A DNA stretch of 64,000 nt from Plantago elongata. Taxonomy: Eukaryota; Streptophyta; Magnoliopsida; Lamiales; Plantaginaceae. The first letter of the stretch is position 1; every line of letters begins with the position of its first letter. The stretch covers positions 1 through 64,000 of the forward strand of contig JAYMSP010000143.1 of assembly GCA_036897095.1 (NCBI GenBank). The letters are read 5' to 3'. Below are positions 32,318 to 45,284 of this stretch, one piece after another. The notes below the pieces were generated by a model. The model did not search any database, was not told the DNA's origin, and saw only the letters and a list, made by a program, of their open reading frames with translations. A program made the position numbers and the translations under genes.

Positions 32318-34829
32318 GAAAATTATTAATTTGCCCATCTCAACAAACTATATAACTTTCTTTTTTCAATTTCCATAAATGTACTACACTTGCCCACCCC
32401 ATGCGACAAAAACTACATGACCTAGTGGTGATTACCAATATTAATAATCTGCACAGATAATATGTAGCAAGAGTACAAAATATCACCTATGTTAAACTTG
32501 TGATTGAACGTCATATTTTCCGCACAAAAATAGGAACAAAATTTAAAGTTAACCGTGATTGAATCGGAATGAAAAAAAATGCATGCATATTTTTCTCCTA
32601 AAATATAGGATATATTATAAATTAATTATTTCGGTGAAGAATTTATCTCATAAAGTTTTTATCCATGTGACATGCTTCTCTTTTCTCTTTTGAAATGACT
32701 CATCAATTTTAAATAATATATATATATGGGTGGATTGATTACATACTCACCTCGAATAAAGTTAATATTGAACAGGTTCAACCTCAATCTAACCACTTTG
32801 AATAGATGACAATTGGCAACCTCTAATTTCTCTTTTAATCATTATCAACTTGGGACATTAATTCGACTACTCTTATCCTGAAAAATTCTTCCCCGGTCTA
32901 ATTAAATCTTTCCATACCAAAAGGAGAAAAATCGCTTCACCCTATCAATTTTTATTTAATTATTTTACTCACCGTCTATTTAAAATTCAAACAATTACAA
33001 CACCACGTTGGCTCTCCCACACCTGATAATAGCACCTGCCCTGCCAGGGTGCCACCACAAAATCGTGCATCACCATATGATCACTCCCGGCCACAACCAC
33101 CATATATGCATGATGTAAACTGGAATTTCCAACTATATAGCTACCATCTCCAACTTATGCACCACCATGCAACCCCTCAGTCACTAACCTCGGAACACCT
33201 CTCCACCATCTCCGTTTTGCTAGCAGGAACCTATGTGCGCGGGATCTCACTTCACAATAGGTTTCGTTGGAATTGATTTCAGAATCTACACATCAAAAAT
33301 ATGTGGGGAAATTTTTAAAAATATTCCGTAGAGTGAGATACATCAATTTTATATACTGCACAATGACTATGTATTTTTTGTATACCTTACAGTGGCTACT
33401 TGGTTAGAATATATACTCCGCTAATTTTTCTTCTTCGATTTGATGATTTATTACACGCACATGTGGTATCTCACACCCTCGACACAATAACTTTGTATTT
33501 TTTGAATTTCTCTTTATTTTCTTGATTTTTTTTAAAAAATAATTTTCGAGATTGAATCACGATATGACATGTGTCAAGCGTTTGAGATACTTTCGATGGT
33601 TAAGGCATTTTCAACGTGTGAAATATTTTCAGTGCGCGTAATAAATCACCAAATCGGAGTAAAGAATAATTGAGGTATAACTTTTACACAAATAGTCATT
33701 ATGAGGTATATAATAAATACATAATTATTGTATAATATATAAAATGAATGTGTTATACTTTAAAATATTTCTCGTCATAGGTAGGTCGTCATAGGTAGGT
33801 CGTGTAACTTTTTGCCTTAAACAGTATAACGTCCTATTTAGGAATACGTATGGTTGGTTCCAAAACATGTCCACACCCACCCAGAGACTCAATGAGAACA
33901 TCAAACAATTCCGAGCAAAAAAAAAGTTACAAAACATAATACTATAATAGTAGTTATAATTAAAAATAGGATATATCATTAAGTGGTTACGTCCCCTCAT
34001 TTCAATAGAAGGTTCTTTGAACACTTCGTATATTGTAATACCCAATTACTACTAGTATTTCATTAATGATTGTATCAGATTTTTAACCAACTTGCATCAA
34101 AATTTATTGGGTTTTTCATCATTTAACCAACTTGCATCAAAGTTTAGTAATTCATTAATTCACATTCAACTAAAACTATGCTAAATCATTATTAATCATT
34201 TCTTTTCTTATAGTATATGTTATACATAATACATCTAACACAAGTGTTTCACTATATATACTGATATAAAATTGAATTATTATTTATCTATTAAATATAA
34301 CTTTAAAAAATCGTGCCAAACATTCTATAAACATTCATTTTATATTGCCAACCAAACAAGAAGTAAAAAACTCCAAACCTCAAAAGCTTACATCTCCTAT
34401 CTCCACATAATTCTGTGTCAACAAACCTTTTACTTCAAGAGGCAAAAACCAAACCAATTCATTAGGAGAATATATATTGACCTATATTGGAATATAAAAG
34501 TTGTTAACAACAAACCACAATCATTCTCATCTATAAGATGACGATGTAGACATGGCATGAAATGATCAAATAAAAAACGAGTGAACATTAATGATTCTAT
34601 CAGTATTAACCTCAACTTGCCTTAAACATCCATTTCATCACACACATCAAACTACAAGTCAGCAACTCCAAATTTCAAAGAATCTTACATCTTGACCTTT
34701 TCAACTCATCCAAGTCACTAAAAAACCTTAAATTACACCAACAAGACTAACATAAACAGCAAAGGCTAACATACAAACATAACTTTTCTTATCTTCCTTG
34801 CTTTCCCCAAAGACAAGAACTTCCATCCA
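32318..34829. other. Gene-free stretch upstream of the DUF569 gene
   Basis: AT-rich, no recognised gene. A 75-codon open frame at 33049-33276 has no recognisable domain and is probably chance. The last few hundred bases are the promoter and leader of the DUF569 gene. Confidence 0.4.
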
Positions 34830-37800
34830 ATGGAGTTCTTTAACAAAGCCAGTGCCATCAGGCTCAAGAGTCACCTCGACAAGTACTTAACAGCCGACGA
34901 CGACCAACTAACTGTGCGCCAGAGTCGGAACGGTTCATCGAAAAAAGCTCGTTGGACTGTCGAATTCATCTCAGGGAATCCCCATGTCATCCGCCTCAAG
35001 GCCTGCCATGGAGGGTACCTTATGGCGTCCGATGAGGCGCTTATGCTCGGCCTGACGGGCAAAAAAGTGATGCAGAGTGATCCAGGCGCGAAGAAAGACG
35101 GTCTGATTGAATGGGAGCCTATCAGGGAAGGGTTCAGGGTCAAGCTGAGGACAAGAGGAGGCAAGTTCTTGAGGGCTAATGGAGCAACTCCACCTTGGAG
35201 AAACTCGATAACTCATGATCTTCCACAGAGAACCGCAACGCACGATTGGATCATGTGGGAGGTGGATGTTGTTGATATTTCCAAGTTTCAGGATCAGTAC
35301 TTGAACAGCAATGCGTCCAGTTTCGCCTCCGTGAACGATGATTATTCGCTGACTGATTCGCCTTCTTTTCAGTCAGCCGAGATTAGGCCACCCGTCGAGA
35401 GTAAGTGGAATTCTTCAGAAGCTGCGGAGAAACTCTGGCCGTCGATTGTTCCGGATAGGTCCTCGCACGGAAGCGAAAGAAGACAGGTAAATTGATGATT
35501 AGTAAATATTTACACTCAATTTAAGCATTGATCATTGATCATTTGAGAAGCGCAATTGTGTGGGATTTGTGAACTTATCACACGCACATAGCACATTTGG
35601 TTAATTTTGAACTCAATTGATCACTTTTGAAATGGGAAGTGAAGTTCTACTTGTTTGTGCGAACATTTTAGGGTGGAATGGAATTCTTCGACAAGGCGAA
35701 AGTGGTAAGACTCAAGGGGCATTTCGGGAAATATTTAGTAGCGGAAGAAGATGAACAGACGGTCCGTCAAAGCCGTAATGGCTCATCTCGTCGAGCACGA
35801 TGGACGGTCGAATTCGTGAACGGAAAATGTAACAGTAACACAATCCGTCTAAAAAGTTGTGATGGGCTTTACCTCACGGCGTCAAATGAGTCGTTTTTAC
35901 TAGGCATGACGGGTAAAAAAGTCATCCAGACCCGGATGGAAAAGCTAATGGATGCTTCAATCGAGTGGGAGCCCGTGAAAGAAGGTTTACACGTGAAGCT
36001 CATGACGAGGGACGGGAAGTTTTTGAGAGCTAACGGTGGCACACAACCATGGAAAGACTCTCTTACACATGACGTGCCGCATAGGACAGCTACTCAAAGT
36101 TGGATATTGTGGGGAGTGGAGGTATTGGATATAACGCTTGCAGATTCGGATGTCGATTCAGGTTCTTTGTCGCCCGCATCAAGTTTTAATTCGTTGGCAG
36201 ATGATTTTTCGGGTTCTCCGGATACTGGGTCACCAACTGGACAAAGCTATAGAAGGTCTCGAAAAGTATCCGGGTTTGAGTCGGTGGACGGGATTCCAAG
36301 TTCTCCGGATACCGGATCGCCCATTGCAAGGGGTTGTGTAAAGTCAGGGAAAATACCCGGGTTTGGTGAACTAGGAACCCAATTATCAAATGTGAGGTAC
36401 TCTAAGTTGTCCGGAAACACTTCATCAAACCAGGTACTCTTGACATTTATCTTTCATTCGCATTTCCTTCAGATATTTTCATAATCAGTTCTCTACATTG
36501 TCAAGTTCAGAAATATATCGCCGTGTAAGTCCGAACACATTCTATTTGTGTGCTCGTCACTTGTGTGGTCTTTTAACTCTAAGTTGCACTTTTTGTGATA
36601 CTATTTGATAACTCCAAATTTAAAATTTGAAACTTCAAATATCCTTCTAACTCAACAAATGTTGTAGTTTAATATATAATTAATACAAATTGAATTTGAA
36701 GATAAATTGTGAACTTGTGGTTATGATCATTATTGAGCTTGGTGCACTGGAGGACAAATTGACTTAATAAGGTCAAAGAAAAAGAAGACAAACAAATAAA
36801 AAGGTCTTGGAATTTTTATTTCCTGCCGACACTGGCCATTTCTTTGAAAAGATCCTAGATCTAGAGACTAGAATGTAGTACTATTAACCTACCCATCCGA
36901 ATATGAACTTTAAAGTTTAATATAATGATATTTGTACTATATTTTTCTGTACAAATGCAGATAACGTAATTTATAGTTAAAGTCTATTAATAAAATTGAG
37001 AAAAGTTAGCTTACTTAGATTTATTATTCATTTTAAAAAATGGTCTTAGTCAATGAATCCAAGAAATCATGGAAAATGCAGCCTTGTAGGATTAAAATAT
37101 TAACGTTGGACTTGACAACAAATACGTAGTTTGCACGATTGAAACGTCAACTAATCTCAGAAAATCTCGATCATATCTACGTACCACGTCTATTAGAAAT
37201 TTTTTCAGGTAGATAGATTTCATTGGAAAATCATTCAAAAAGTTGACTCACATATTTCGGGTCAATCACAACCATTCAAAAGGAAAAAAAAACTGAATCC
37301 TGCAAAATTTTAAAATCCAAACCGCCTTTAATCACTTTGCACGACTTTCTTGTTTTTGGAAAGTACACTTTCCACATTTCATCCAACTCTAGATCTAAAA
37401 AAAAACCATCTGATATAATTCTTCAGAATCCCATTCTAGATGTTGTAATTCTTGGCAAAATTTCCTCCACGAATTATTCCAAAATGCAGGTAATCATTTC
37501 AATGATCATCTCTAACAAAATTTCGTAACATAGAACGTGTTACATTCAAAATGTAGCATTGTTAATTGTTTGATCATTCATGTAGGTATCTGGAATGGAT
37601 TTCTTTAAGAAAGCCAAAACCGTGAGGCTAAAGAGCCATCACGACAAATTCTTAGCAGCAGACAGCGACCAAGAGTCTGTCGTCCAGGATCGGTCCGGCA
37701 CGTCAAGGTATTGCAGATGGACAGTCGAATTTGTGGAAGGTGTCGAAAATGTCCTGCGTTTGAAGAGTTGTTTTAATAGCTACCTCACGGCTACGGATGA

Positions 37801-39189
37801 GGAGCATCTCCTGGGAGTCACGGGCCGAAAGGTCATTCAGTCTGTTCCAAGGAAATTGGGTTCGTCTATTGAATGGGAGCCTATTCGAGATGGGATGCAA
37901 ATCAAGCTTAAGACACGATACGGTAACTATTTACGTGCCAACGGTGGCTTGCCTCCCTGGAGGAATTCGATTACTCATGATATTCCTCATAGACACCATG
38001 ATTGGATTTTGTGGGTTGTTGATGTTATTGAAATTCGGCCTGAATCGCCTCCTAAAGTTACGCGTTCTGAATCTTTGGATGATGATTTGAGCTCTTTTCG
38101 TTTGAGCCTTCCCACAAAGCAGGTTAGCATATTTCGTGTGAATTGCTGGTTCTTTCTCTGTTTCCAAGTATTGGTTATGTGTGTATACGTTAATAATCTG
38201 TTTTTGGAGATTAGTTTAGCAGAAGTAGAAGATTTAATTACCAGGTTTCTCTATAACATTCTTTTTTCCTGATCTTGCTTTGAAAACACCATAGATCAGT
38301 AAAACACTCAGTAAGAACTTAGGTGCCTAGCTTATGTAATGCTTTCAAGTGAACTACTTAATTCGTGGAACATGACAGATCACCATTATAAAACTCGATT
38401 TCTGGTCATGTTTGAGTTGTGTATTAGTACTAGTACTTACACAAGTTTGGTTGATTTGATCATGTCAGCCTAGCGGTTCATTTGGAAGCTCGCCGATGAA
38501 ATCAGAAGGGAGACTAATTTATTACCATGTTGCTGCTGATGATGGAAAAGTTAATGATGCGATTGAAGGGAAGTCATTTCAATTTAAAGGTCATGGGTTA
38601 GAAGGCTTGGTCATGAAGTTGGAGGAAGAAACAGGCCTGGAGGATATAATTGTGTGTTCACGTAACCGTGTAAATGGAAAGCTCTATCCACTTCGGCTGG
38701 CTTTGCCGCCAAACAATGCTACTATGAATGTTGTCGTGATCCCATCAACATCTGCAGGTTCGTATATAAACATCTTAAGATGTTCAATATACTTTTGAGC
38801 ATTGTGCTAGTCACTTCGCCTAAGTTCTCTGCTGTTTTTTTGCTTGGTTCATCATTTGATGTCTGACAAAGTCTCTGATACTATGAAAGAATTTGTAGTT
38901 ACTCCAAAACTGAGTTTATAGGAAAGATAGGTCTGACATATAGCATATCATATATACCATGTAACATGCATTGACATATCAGTTTCGCGAAAAACTTTGC
39001 TAGCCTGCAGGTGTTCTTAGACTAAAGTTTTACAAGCTTAGCAGTTTAACTGTTCAAGTCCTGCTAAACAGCTTATATTCTGTTCTCATTAATCTTATGT
39101 CTTAATCGACAGACTGTAAAAACATGGCTAACAGTTCTTTCTCTATTATCTGAACAGCTGCTGAAGATTTTCTGCCACCAGCTCCGTGA
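34830..39189 (+). CDS. Triple DUF569 (fascin-like, putative actin cross-linking) protein
   Basis: Five exons keep the frame: 34830-35486, 35672-36433, 37586-38122, 38469-38757 and 39158-39189, giving 758 residues. Exons 1-3 each begin or nearly begin with a DUF569 unit (MEFFNKA, MEFFDKAK, MDFFKKAK at residues 1, 222, 477). Each unit has RLKSHLDKYL-, RWTVEF-, WEPI- and LRANG..PPWRNS-type motifs of the beta-trefoil fascin-like fold, followed by a serine-rich linker. Exon 4 holds the conserved C-terminal module of the family (GRLIYYHVAADDG, GLEDIIVCSRN, KLYPLRLALPPNN). All junctions between the repeats are phase 0. The genes of this family that I recall have one or two DUF569 units. Function is poorly known; actin cross-linking is inferred from the fold. 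Alternatively, three tandem short genes could be read, but the splice sites join cleanly and only the third unit is followed by the C-terminal module. Confidence 0.88.
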
Positions 39190-40381
39190 TTAGCATGTCA
39201 GCATCAGTTGTTAGTTCCAGAGATGAAAAGACCGAAAGTTCATGTATGAGTATACAGTAAGTAAATCCTTGCCCAAGAACAAAAATTCCATAACATCTCA
39301 CCAAACGGAAGAGAGTCTTTCGTCTAAAACTGTTGGTTGTGGGGATCTTTCTGCTATGGATGAAGGACATGTGTGTTTTCGCATAAGATTGTATGTGAAT
39401 TTCTGCCACAATTTTTGCTGTTCTTTTCTTCACCTGTATAATTCTGGTTTATTTATTTGCTTCATCTGTTCAATGCTGGAGATTGTTGTAGTAGGTGTAG
39501 ATAGGTTGGTGTTCTTTCAGGTTACTTGATGAGTATTTGAATGAACTCTGTTCTTCAATTATGATGTTATTACCTCATTGATTTGTTCTATTTAAATGTT
39601 GAGATCTTGGTTTAGTTGAGCCAATTTGCTGTAAACTGTGATTGGAGTAAATTGTGTAAGATGGAGAAACTTTTCTCCATATTGTGTATATAAAAAGAGT
39701 GAAACACGAGTGATTGTAGTCTTCGTATCATTAAAAATCGTAGCATCATGTAAGGTTTAAAAAACGTGAATTTAAAATATTTTCATCACAATTTATATTT
39801 AAGATTTAGTATAAATTAGTTAAGTAGTCAATCACAAACCTTTAAGAAATGAACCGATTTAATTTCGAAATTCAACCCAAAAATATCAACCCGAATATTG
39901 ATATAAAATTATCTAATTTAAAATCCCCCAAATCAGTTGTTTGAGCCAAATTATTCGTCCTGAAAATGATATGAATTCACTAGATGAAATTTTATCCAAA
40001 TACAATTTGTACAAGTTCGAAGATGATTCTTATAATATTAAAACGAGTTCGAAGATTATTAGAGAATATTGAAGTCAGTTTAAAATATTTACTTATTATA
40101 AAATATTTGTAAAAAATGTGAAATTGATATATACTCAAGATTTAAATACAAATAACAATCTAATTTGAAATGATAAATATTGTGAAGCTTTATAATTAGA
40201 AAATGACTCAAACCCGACTCGACTCGAAATATGGCATGACAAAGAGCCAACCCTACCGTGTTAACTGTGCATAGCGCGAGTTTCCTTGGGCATTTTTAAC
40301 CTAGCTAGTGAACTCAGAGCCGATCAGCTGAACTCCCATAGACAAAAGCTACAGAAATTTCAAACAAAACACACTTCGAAA
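39190..40381. other. 3' UTR of the DUF569 gene and spacer
   Basis: The 3' UTR probably runs to about 39700. The remainder is AT-rich spacer and the promoter of the flavoprotein gene. No other feature was seen. Confidence 0.45.
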
Positions 40382-43300
40382 ATGAATTTCACCTTCCCGC
40401 GAATTGTTCTTCAAACTAAATTCCTTTCCAAATTCTCAACTCCAACCACAAATTTTACTTATTTTCATCTATCTCCCCAAAAGAGAAAACACTGTACAGT
40501 TTCACTCTCATCATCTTCTTCGGTAAGCTCTTTTTTGTTCAGTCAGTAGATTTCAACTTTACTTAATAGTGACAGTTTCAATTGATTTCGTGCAATCTGC
40601 GAATAGTCAGGTGAAGAAGCAACATTGCTGGTAGTTGGTGGTGGAGCTGCGGGAGTGTACGGAGCAATTAGGGCTAAAACAGTTGCTCCTCGTCTTAAAG
40701 TCTTTGTTATTGAAAAGGGGAAGCCATTGTCTAAGGTTTGTGATTATTTGAGCTGATTGAGGTGTTCGGGAATGTCGTTTTTCAGTTTTCGTTGATTTTG
40801 TTTTCGCTGTTTGGCAGGTTAAGATTTCGGGTGGAGGTCGGTGTAATGTGACGAATGGACATTATGTTGATAATGAGGTGTGTTTTTTTTTTTTGGTTTG
40901 TAAGCTGGTGTGTGGTTGTGTATTTAGATAGACGAGGGAGACTGTATCTGTTTCGACATTGATGTTTATGGAATCTACACTGTTACATGGACGAGTAAGT
41001 ACTTTGTAAAGTTTACGATGGTTAGATTCCTCCTTGCCTTGTTATATGTTGTTATTTCTGTAGTCAAATGAATAGAGGTACAGCCTAGGTCGAAAAATGG
41101 GGACATGTTATTTCCAGCTGTTATCATGTGTTGATTTGATATGTGCGATTAGTAGTTTACTCTTTACGAAAGTTCAGAATATACCAATTCGTAGTGTTTA
41201 AATTGTGAGTGTGATGATACAAGTACTAGCATGGTTTTGATCTCCGCGAGTCCTATACTCCTATTACCAGAAATGCTTAATTTGTCAAGAGTTGGACGCT
41301 CTAGTCAATTTCAACTTTGTTATATGAAAGTTGCTTTGATTTGGATAACAACATTGTTGTTCTCACAAGAAACGAACTTAAATGCTGGAGGACACAAGAG
41401 TGTCAGAAATAAAATTTGAGGAGATAAATTCTTGTTACTTCGAAGTGTTGATAGACTAAAAGGCACAAGACTTGATGTAGCTAATGAAGACTGAGAAGAG
41501 GCTAATTTTATTTGTAAACCGAATTCCCTATTGATAGATGTCTTTGAGAAAGGTCATCGACCCTTAACCACACTTCTCCAAAATTCTAGGTATGTGAACA
41601 TGCCACTAAGGTATGAATCAACCTGTCACCAATGGTAGCCACCAATTTGACGAGGCCAGATTTCTAGATGATTGGCTCGTTGTGTATGTCCTGCACTAGT
41701 CCCTATGATATTCCTTCATCCAGAGGTGTTTTTATTTCTCCTCTCTTCCAGGGATTCCATTAACGAATCTCCTTGATTGGCTGTCTCAAAGTTATGTTCT
41801 GATAAGTTACCCCATGAACTGTTTATTTCCTAGAACCACTATATGGAGCTCAATGGATTGTGATCACTGGCATTCGACCTGCTTGCTGGTTATGTACCAG
41901 TCCCCCCTGAGCAGAATTTATGCAGTTGGACAGATTAGGATGTCAGCTTCAGTTGGCATCTAATAAATATATAACCATAAAAAAAAGCATTCAGTATTAT
42001 TCTTAATTTTTCCTGTAGATTGAACACATTTTCAACAAAACCCCTTAACATATCCTATTCTTCATATGTATTCTATATCTCACTTAGTGTTGGATATCAT
42101 GTGAACATCCTGTCTTTACATTTGAAGATATGCTTGATTTGCTGTGTTATCCATGGGTGTTTTAATGTGCTAATATCAGTTAATGGTTTAGATTCTGGCA
42201 GGTAAGTATCCTAGAGGTAGCAGAGAATTGCGAGGGTCATTTTTCAATACACATGGCCCTATGGATACCATGTCGTGGTTTTCTGACAGAGGTGTAGAAC
42301 TAAAGGTGATTTTAAATATTCATAACTAAATGTTGCTATTATTTACTATGCTTTGTTGAATTGTCTATAATGAGTTCAGTTTCACCGTTTTATGTAGACT
42401 GAACCTGATGGAAGAGTATTCCCTGTTAGTGATTGCTCATCAACTATTGTAGATTGCCTCATTTCAGAAGCAAAGAGGAGAGGCGGTAGGTTTTGCTAGG
42501 ACTCAATGCTCTAATTGGTCTTTGGGAGGTTTTGAACGATGAATCTTTATTTGCTTCTGGAATATGCATTTATTTATGCCTGAAAAGCTGGATCTGATAA
42601 ATGTTAAATGACTCAGGAATGAGATTTTCCTTTTTGTACACTATAAGAAATGAGCTGTCATGTTAAAAACGAATTATTTTTTACTTTTTACGAGAGAATT
42701 ATTAGCTTACCAAAAACCAGTACAAACCTCTCTATTTCAGTTATACTGCAGAATGGGAAAACTGTTACAAATGTGTCTACAACTACTGAGGGAAAGTTTT
42801 CTATTAAACTCGAAAAACGCAGTATCGATCATGTTGAGTATGTTGAAGCTGATTACATGATGATTGCTAGTGGGAGTAGTGACCAGGTAAACCATATGGA
42901 TTGAGGGTTCAGGGATTTGTTTGTTTTTGTTTTATCATGATTATCTGCGTCAACTCATATTACTATATTGTTACTGTTTCAGGGATATAAACTTGCAAGA
43001 CAACTTGGTCATTCTATTGTAAAGCCCGTGCCAAGTTTATTCACTTTCAAGATTGAAGATTCAAAATTAGCGGAAATGTCTGGGGTAATTGTCTCTTATA
43101 ACTTTGATCATATCCTCGTCTGCATTGCAGAACTCCCAGTTTAACATTTTATTCTTGGGGGCTTTTATTTAAAAGGTGCAGTAATTGAACGTGGATAATA
43201 ATTAACAGTTGCATAAATTATGGCCAATATTGCATCTTTCACGTGTTATTACAACTATGATAAGGGATAACCATTTCCCTTATGTTTGTCATTTCTCTAG

Positions 43301-45284
43301 CTCTTCACAGGGAAGTATAATTATGTTGCTTGAAATAAAATTGTATTTCTCTTATATATATTGTCTATTCAGACTTTCGAAGAGCATGTTGCATATATCA
43401 TGTATCGTCGCTACATTAATTGGATGTTACAACTTATGTATGGCCTTTTAATATTATGTCTTTGTAAACTGGAAAATACTCCTCTCATTGTCATTTTTTT
43501 GTTAAAATCTCTGAACAGTTACTGATTCACTTGCTCTTCCTTTTGCAGATTACACTTCCTAAAGTGAGAGCAAAATTGAAGTTAGAAAATGTGCAGAAAA
43601 GCATACCAGAGCACACACAGGCAAGATCTCTCAGTGCCAGCATGTAGCATGTTCTGTGGGTATGGCAAATGTTAATTTTTTGCTTTTGGAGCTCTAGGTA
43701 GGGCCAATATTGGTTACACACTGGGGTCTTAGTGGGCCAGTGATTCTCCGCTTGTCTGCCTGGGGAGCTCGTGAACTGTCAGATACTGATTACAAAGGTG
43801 AGAAGCACATCATTTTTTACGTCTCCCATTTGCATTGTCTGCCTATCTTAACCATTACGAACACTTGCATGCAGGGTCACTTCTTGTAGATTTTGTTCCT
43901 GATCTTCATATAGAAAATGTGAAGTCTTCTCTAATTCAACACAAGAATAAGTTTCCGGTAATAGTGCTGAAGGCTTCCATAACCTATAGCTGCTCTGTAT
44001 AATTTCATTGACATTTTCTTAACATTTTGTAATTGAACATGAACTCAAAAAATTGTCACTTTATCTCTTTAAGTTGAAAAGAAACTCAAATTCTTAATTT
44101 AAGAAAGAGGACCTAACTGTTCCATGTAGCATTTTTTATTCTTACTCCTTGTGGTAGTTTACTATACTTAATATTTTTCCTCCTCGCTCACTGCAGAAGC
44201 AAAAAGTTGTCAATTCATATCCTTCAGAATTTGGAATTGTGAAGAGATTCTGGAAATACATTCTGGAACACGAGGTTGAAATAACTGTACATAAAATAAA
44301 ATTTTATGATTGCCTTCCAGTGGAGTTTAGTAGTTTCATTTGACTGAACAGAATGTAGATGAAGATCTTCTATGGGCTTCCATATCCAAGAACTCAATAA
44401 TATCAACTGCTTCTCTTCTAAAGAATTGTTCCTTCGATGTGAAAGGGAAGGTATGGATATAACTTTCAATGATTGGTCGTATTTTTTTTAATCTCTTCTT
44501 ATTATGTAGTAACTCTGTCTGTGTATGTATCAAGGGTCAATTTAAGGATGAATTCGTGACCGCAGGAGGGGTTCCATTGTCTGAGGTACTCTCTTCCCCC
44601 TTGTATATGTGTGTGCATGTGGTGGGTGGTGTGTTTCCATGTGTGCATATGTTTCTGTGTGAGTGCATGTGTGAGTGTCAGTTAAGCATGTTCTCCACCT
44701 CATCTCATCTTATCTCATCAATGGTGCAGATATCCCTGAATACCATGCAAAGCAGGATACAGTCGAATCTGTTCTTTGCTGGGGAGGTATTTGTGTATAT
44801 TTTTTTCCAGTACAGACCCAACAGCTGGTCATGCAACTAAATGTTTTCCTGTTCCTATTTCATTTTGTTTCTTGCAAAGAGTTGTTAATCGAAAACTGAA
44901 AAATCATAGGTACTGAATGTTGATGGTGTGACTGGGGGATTCAATTTCCAGGTACTGGTTTGTTCTCTCGAGTTGCTAGTTTTCAAACTGTTTCCTTTTA
45001 CTTTTTTGTTTGCATGATTACAAAAATACCGGTCCTTGTATCAATGATTATAAAGTGCAAATGGGTGGTCAGGTGTTTTGAACAAGATATTTCTGACATT
45101 TATTGACGAAAAATATGAAATGCTAAACCAGATTACTTTGGTTTCATAAGTTAGTTTCTAGATACAACCTTAAAATGCAGTATGTTGTTTCTGGCAGAAT
45201 GCTTGGTCAGGTGGATACATTGCCGGAACAACTATTGGCGAGCTGGCTACAGCTGCTAGTCTGAAGGAGGAAGCGATGGCTTAG
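40382..45284 (+). CDS. HI0933/YhiN-family FAD-dependent flavoprotein, probably plastid-targeted
   Basis: Sixteen exons keep the frame: 40382-40522, 40607-40735, 40818-40877, 42192-42305, 42398-42485, 42741-42886, 42983-43084, 43549-43620, 43698-43797, 43875-43957, 44197-44274, 44352-44450, 44535-44585, 44730-44786, 44910-44951 and 45198-45284, giving 482 residues. About 45 N-terminal residues rich in S, T, K and F look like a transit peptide. The dinucleotide-binding motif VVGGGAAG is at 56-63 and the family signature [11 protein letters not shown] at 94-104. Later landmarks are [71 protein letters not shown] and WSGGYIAG near the end. The bacterial relatives are flavoproteins of uncertain substrate (some called aminoacetone oxidase). 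Intron 8 has a GC donor. The first in-frame ATG was chosen; frames upstream begin with non-ATG codons. Confidence 0.92.
43621..43622 (+). other. GC splice donor of flavoprotein intron 8
   Basis: Exon 8 ends CACACACAG and the intron begins GCAAGATC. The next exon starts after CTCTAG with GTAGGGCCAATATTGG, which continues the conserved [11 protein letters not shown]. The only in-frame junction therefore uses GC-AG. The context AG|GCAAG is the usual strong consensus for this minor donor type. Confidence 0.8.

Noticed and set aside
33049-33276. Small histidine/proline-rich protein of 75 residues
   Set aside because: No domain, no codon or promoter support, and it lies in repeat-rich spacer.
34830-38272. 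Three independent single-domain DUF569 genes
   Set aside because: Splice donors and acceptors join all three units in phase 0 and only the last leads to the family C-terminal module.
40286-40381. Upstream N-terminal extension of the flavoprotein
   Set aside because: The extension would need a non-ATG start; the first ATG at 40382 gives a proper transit-peptide-like N terminus.
40607-40614. Acceptor at 40610 for flavoprotein exon 2
   Set aside because: That AG puts a stop codon eight codons in; the AG at 40606 keeps the conserved GGGAAG motif in frame.
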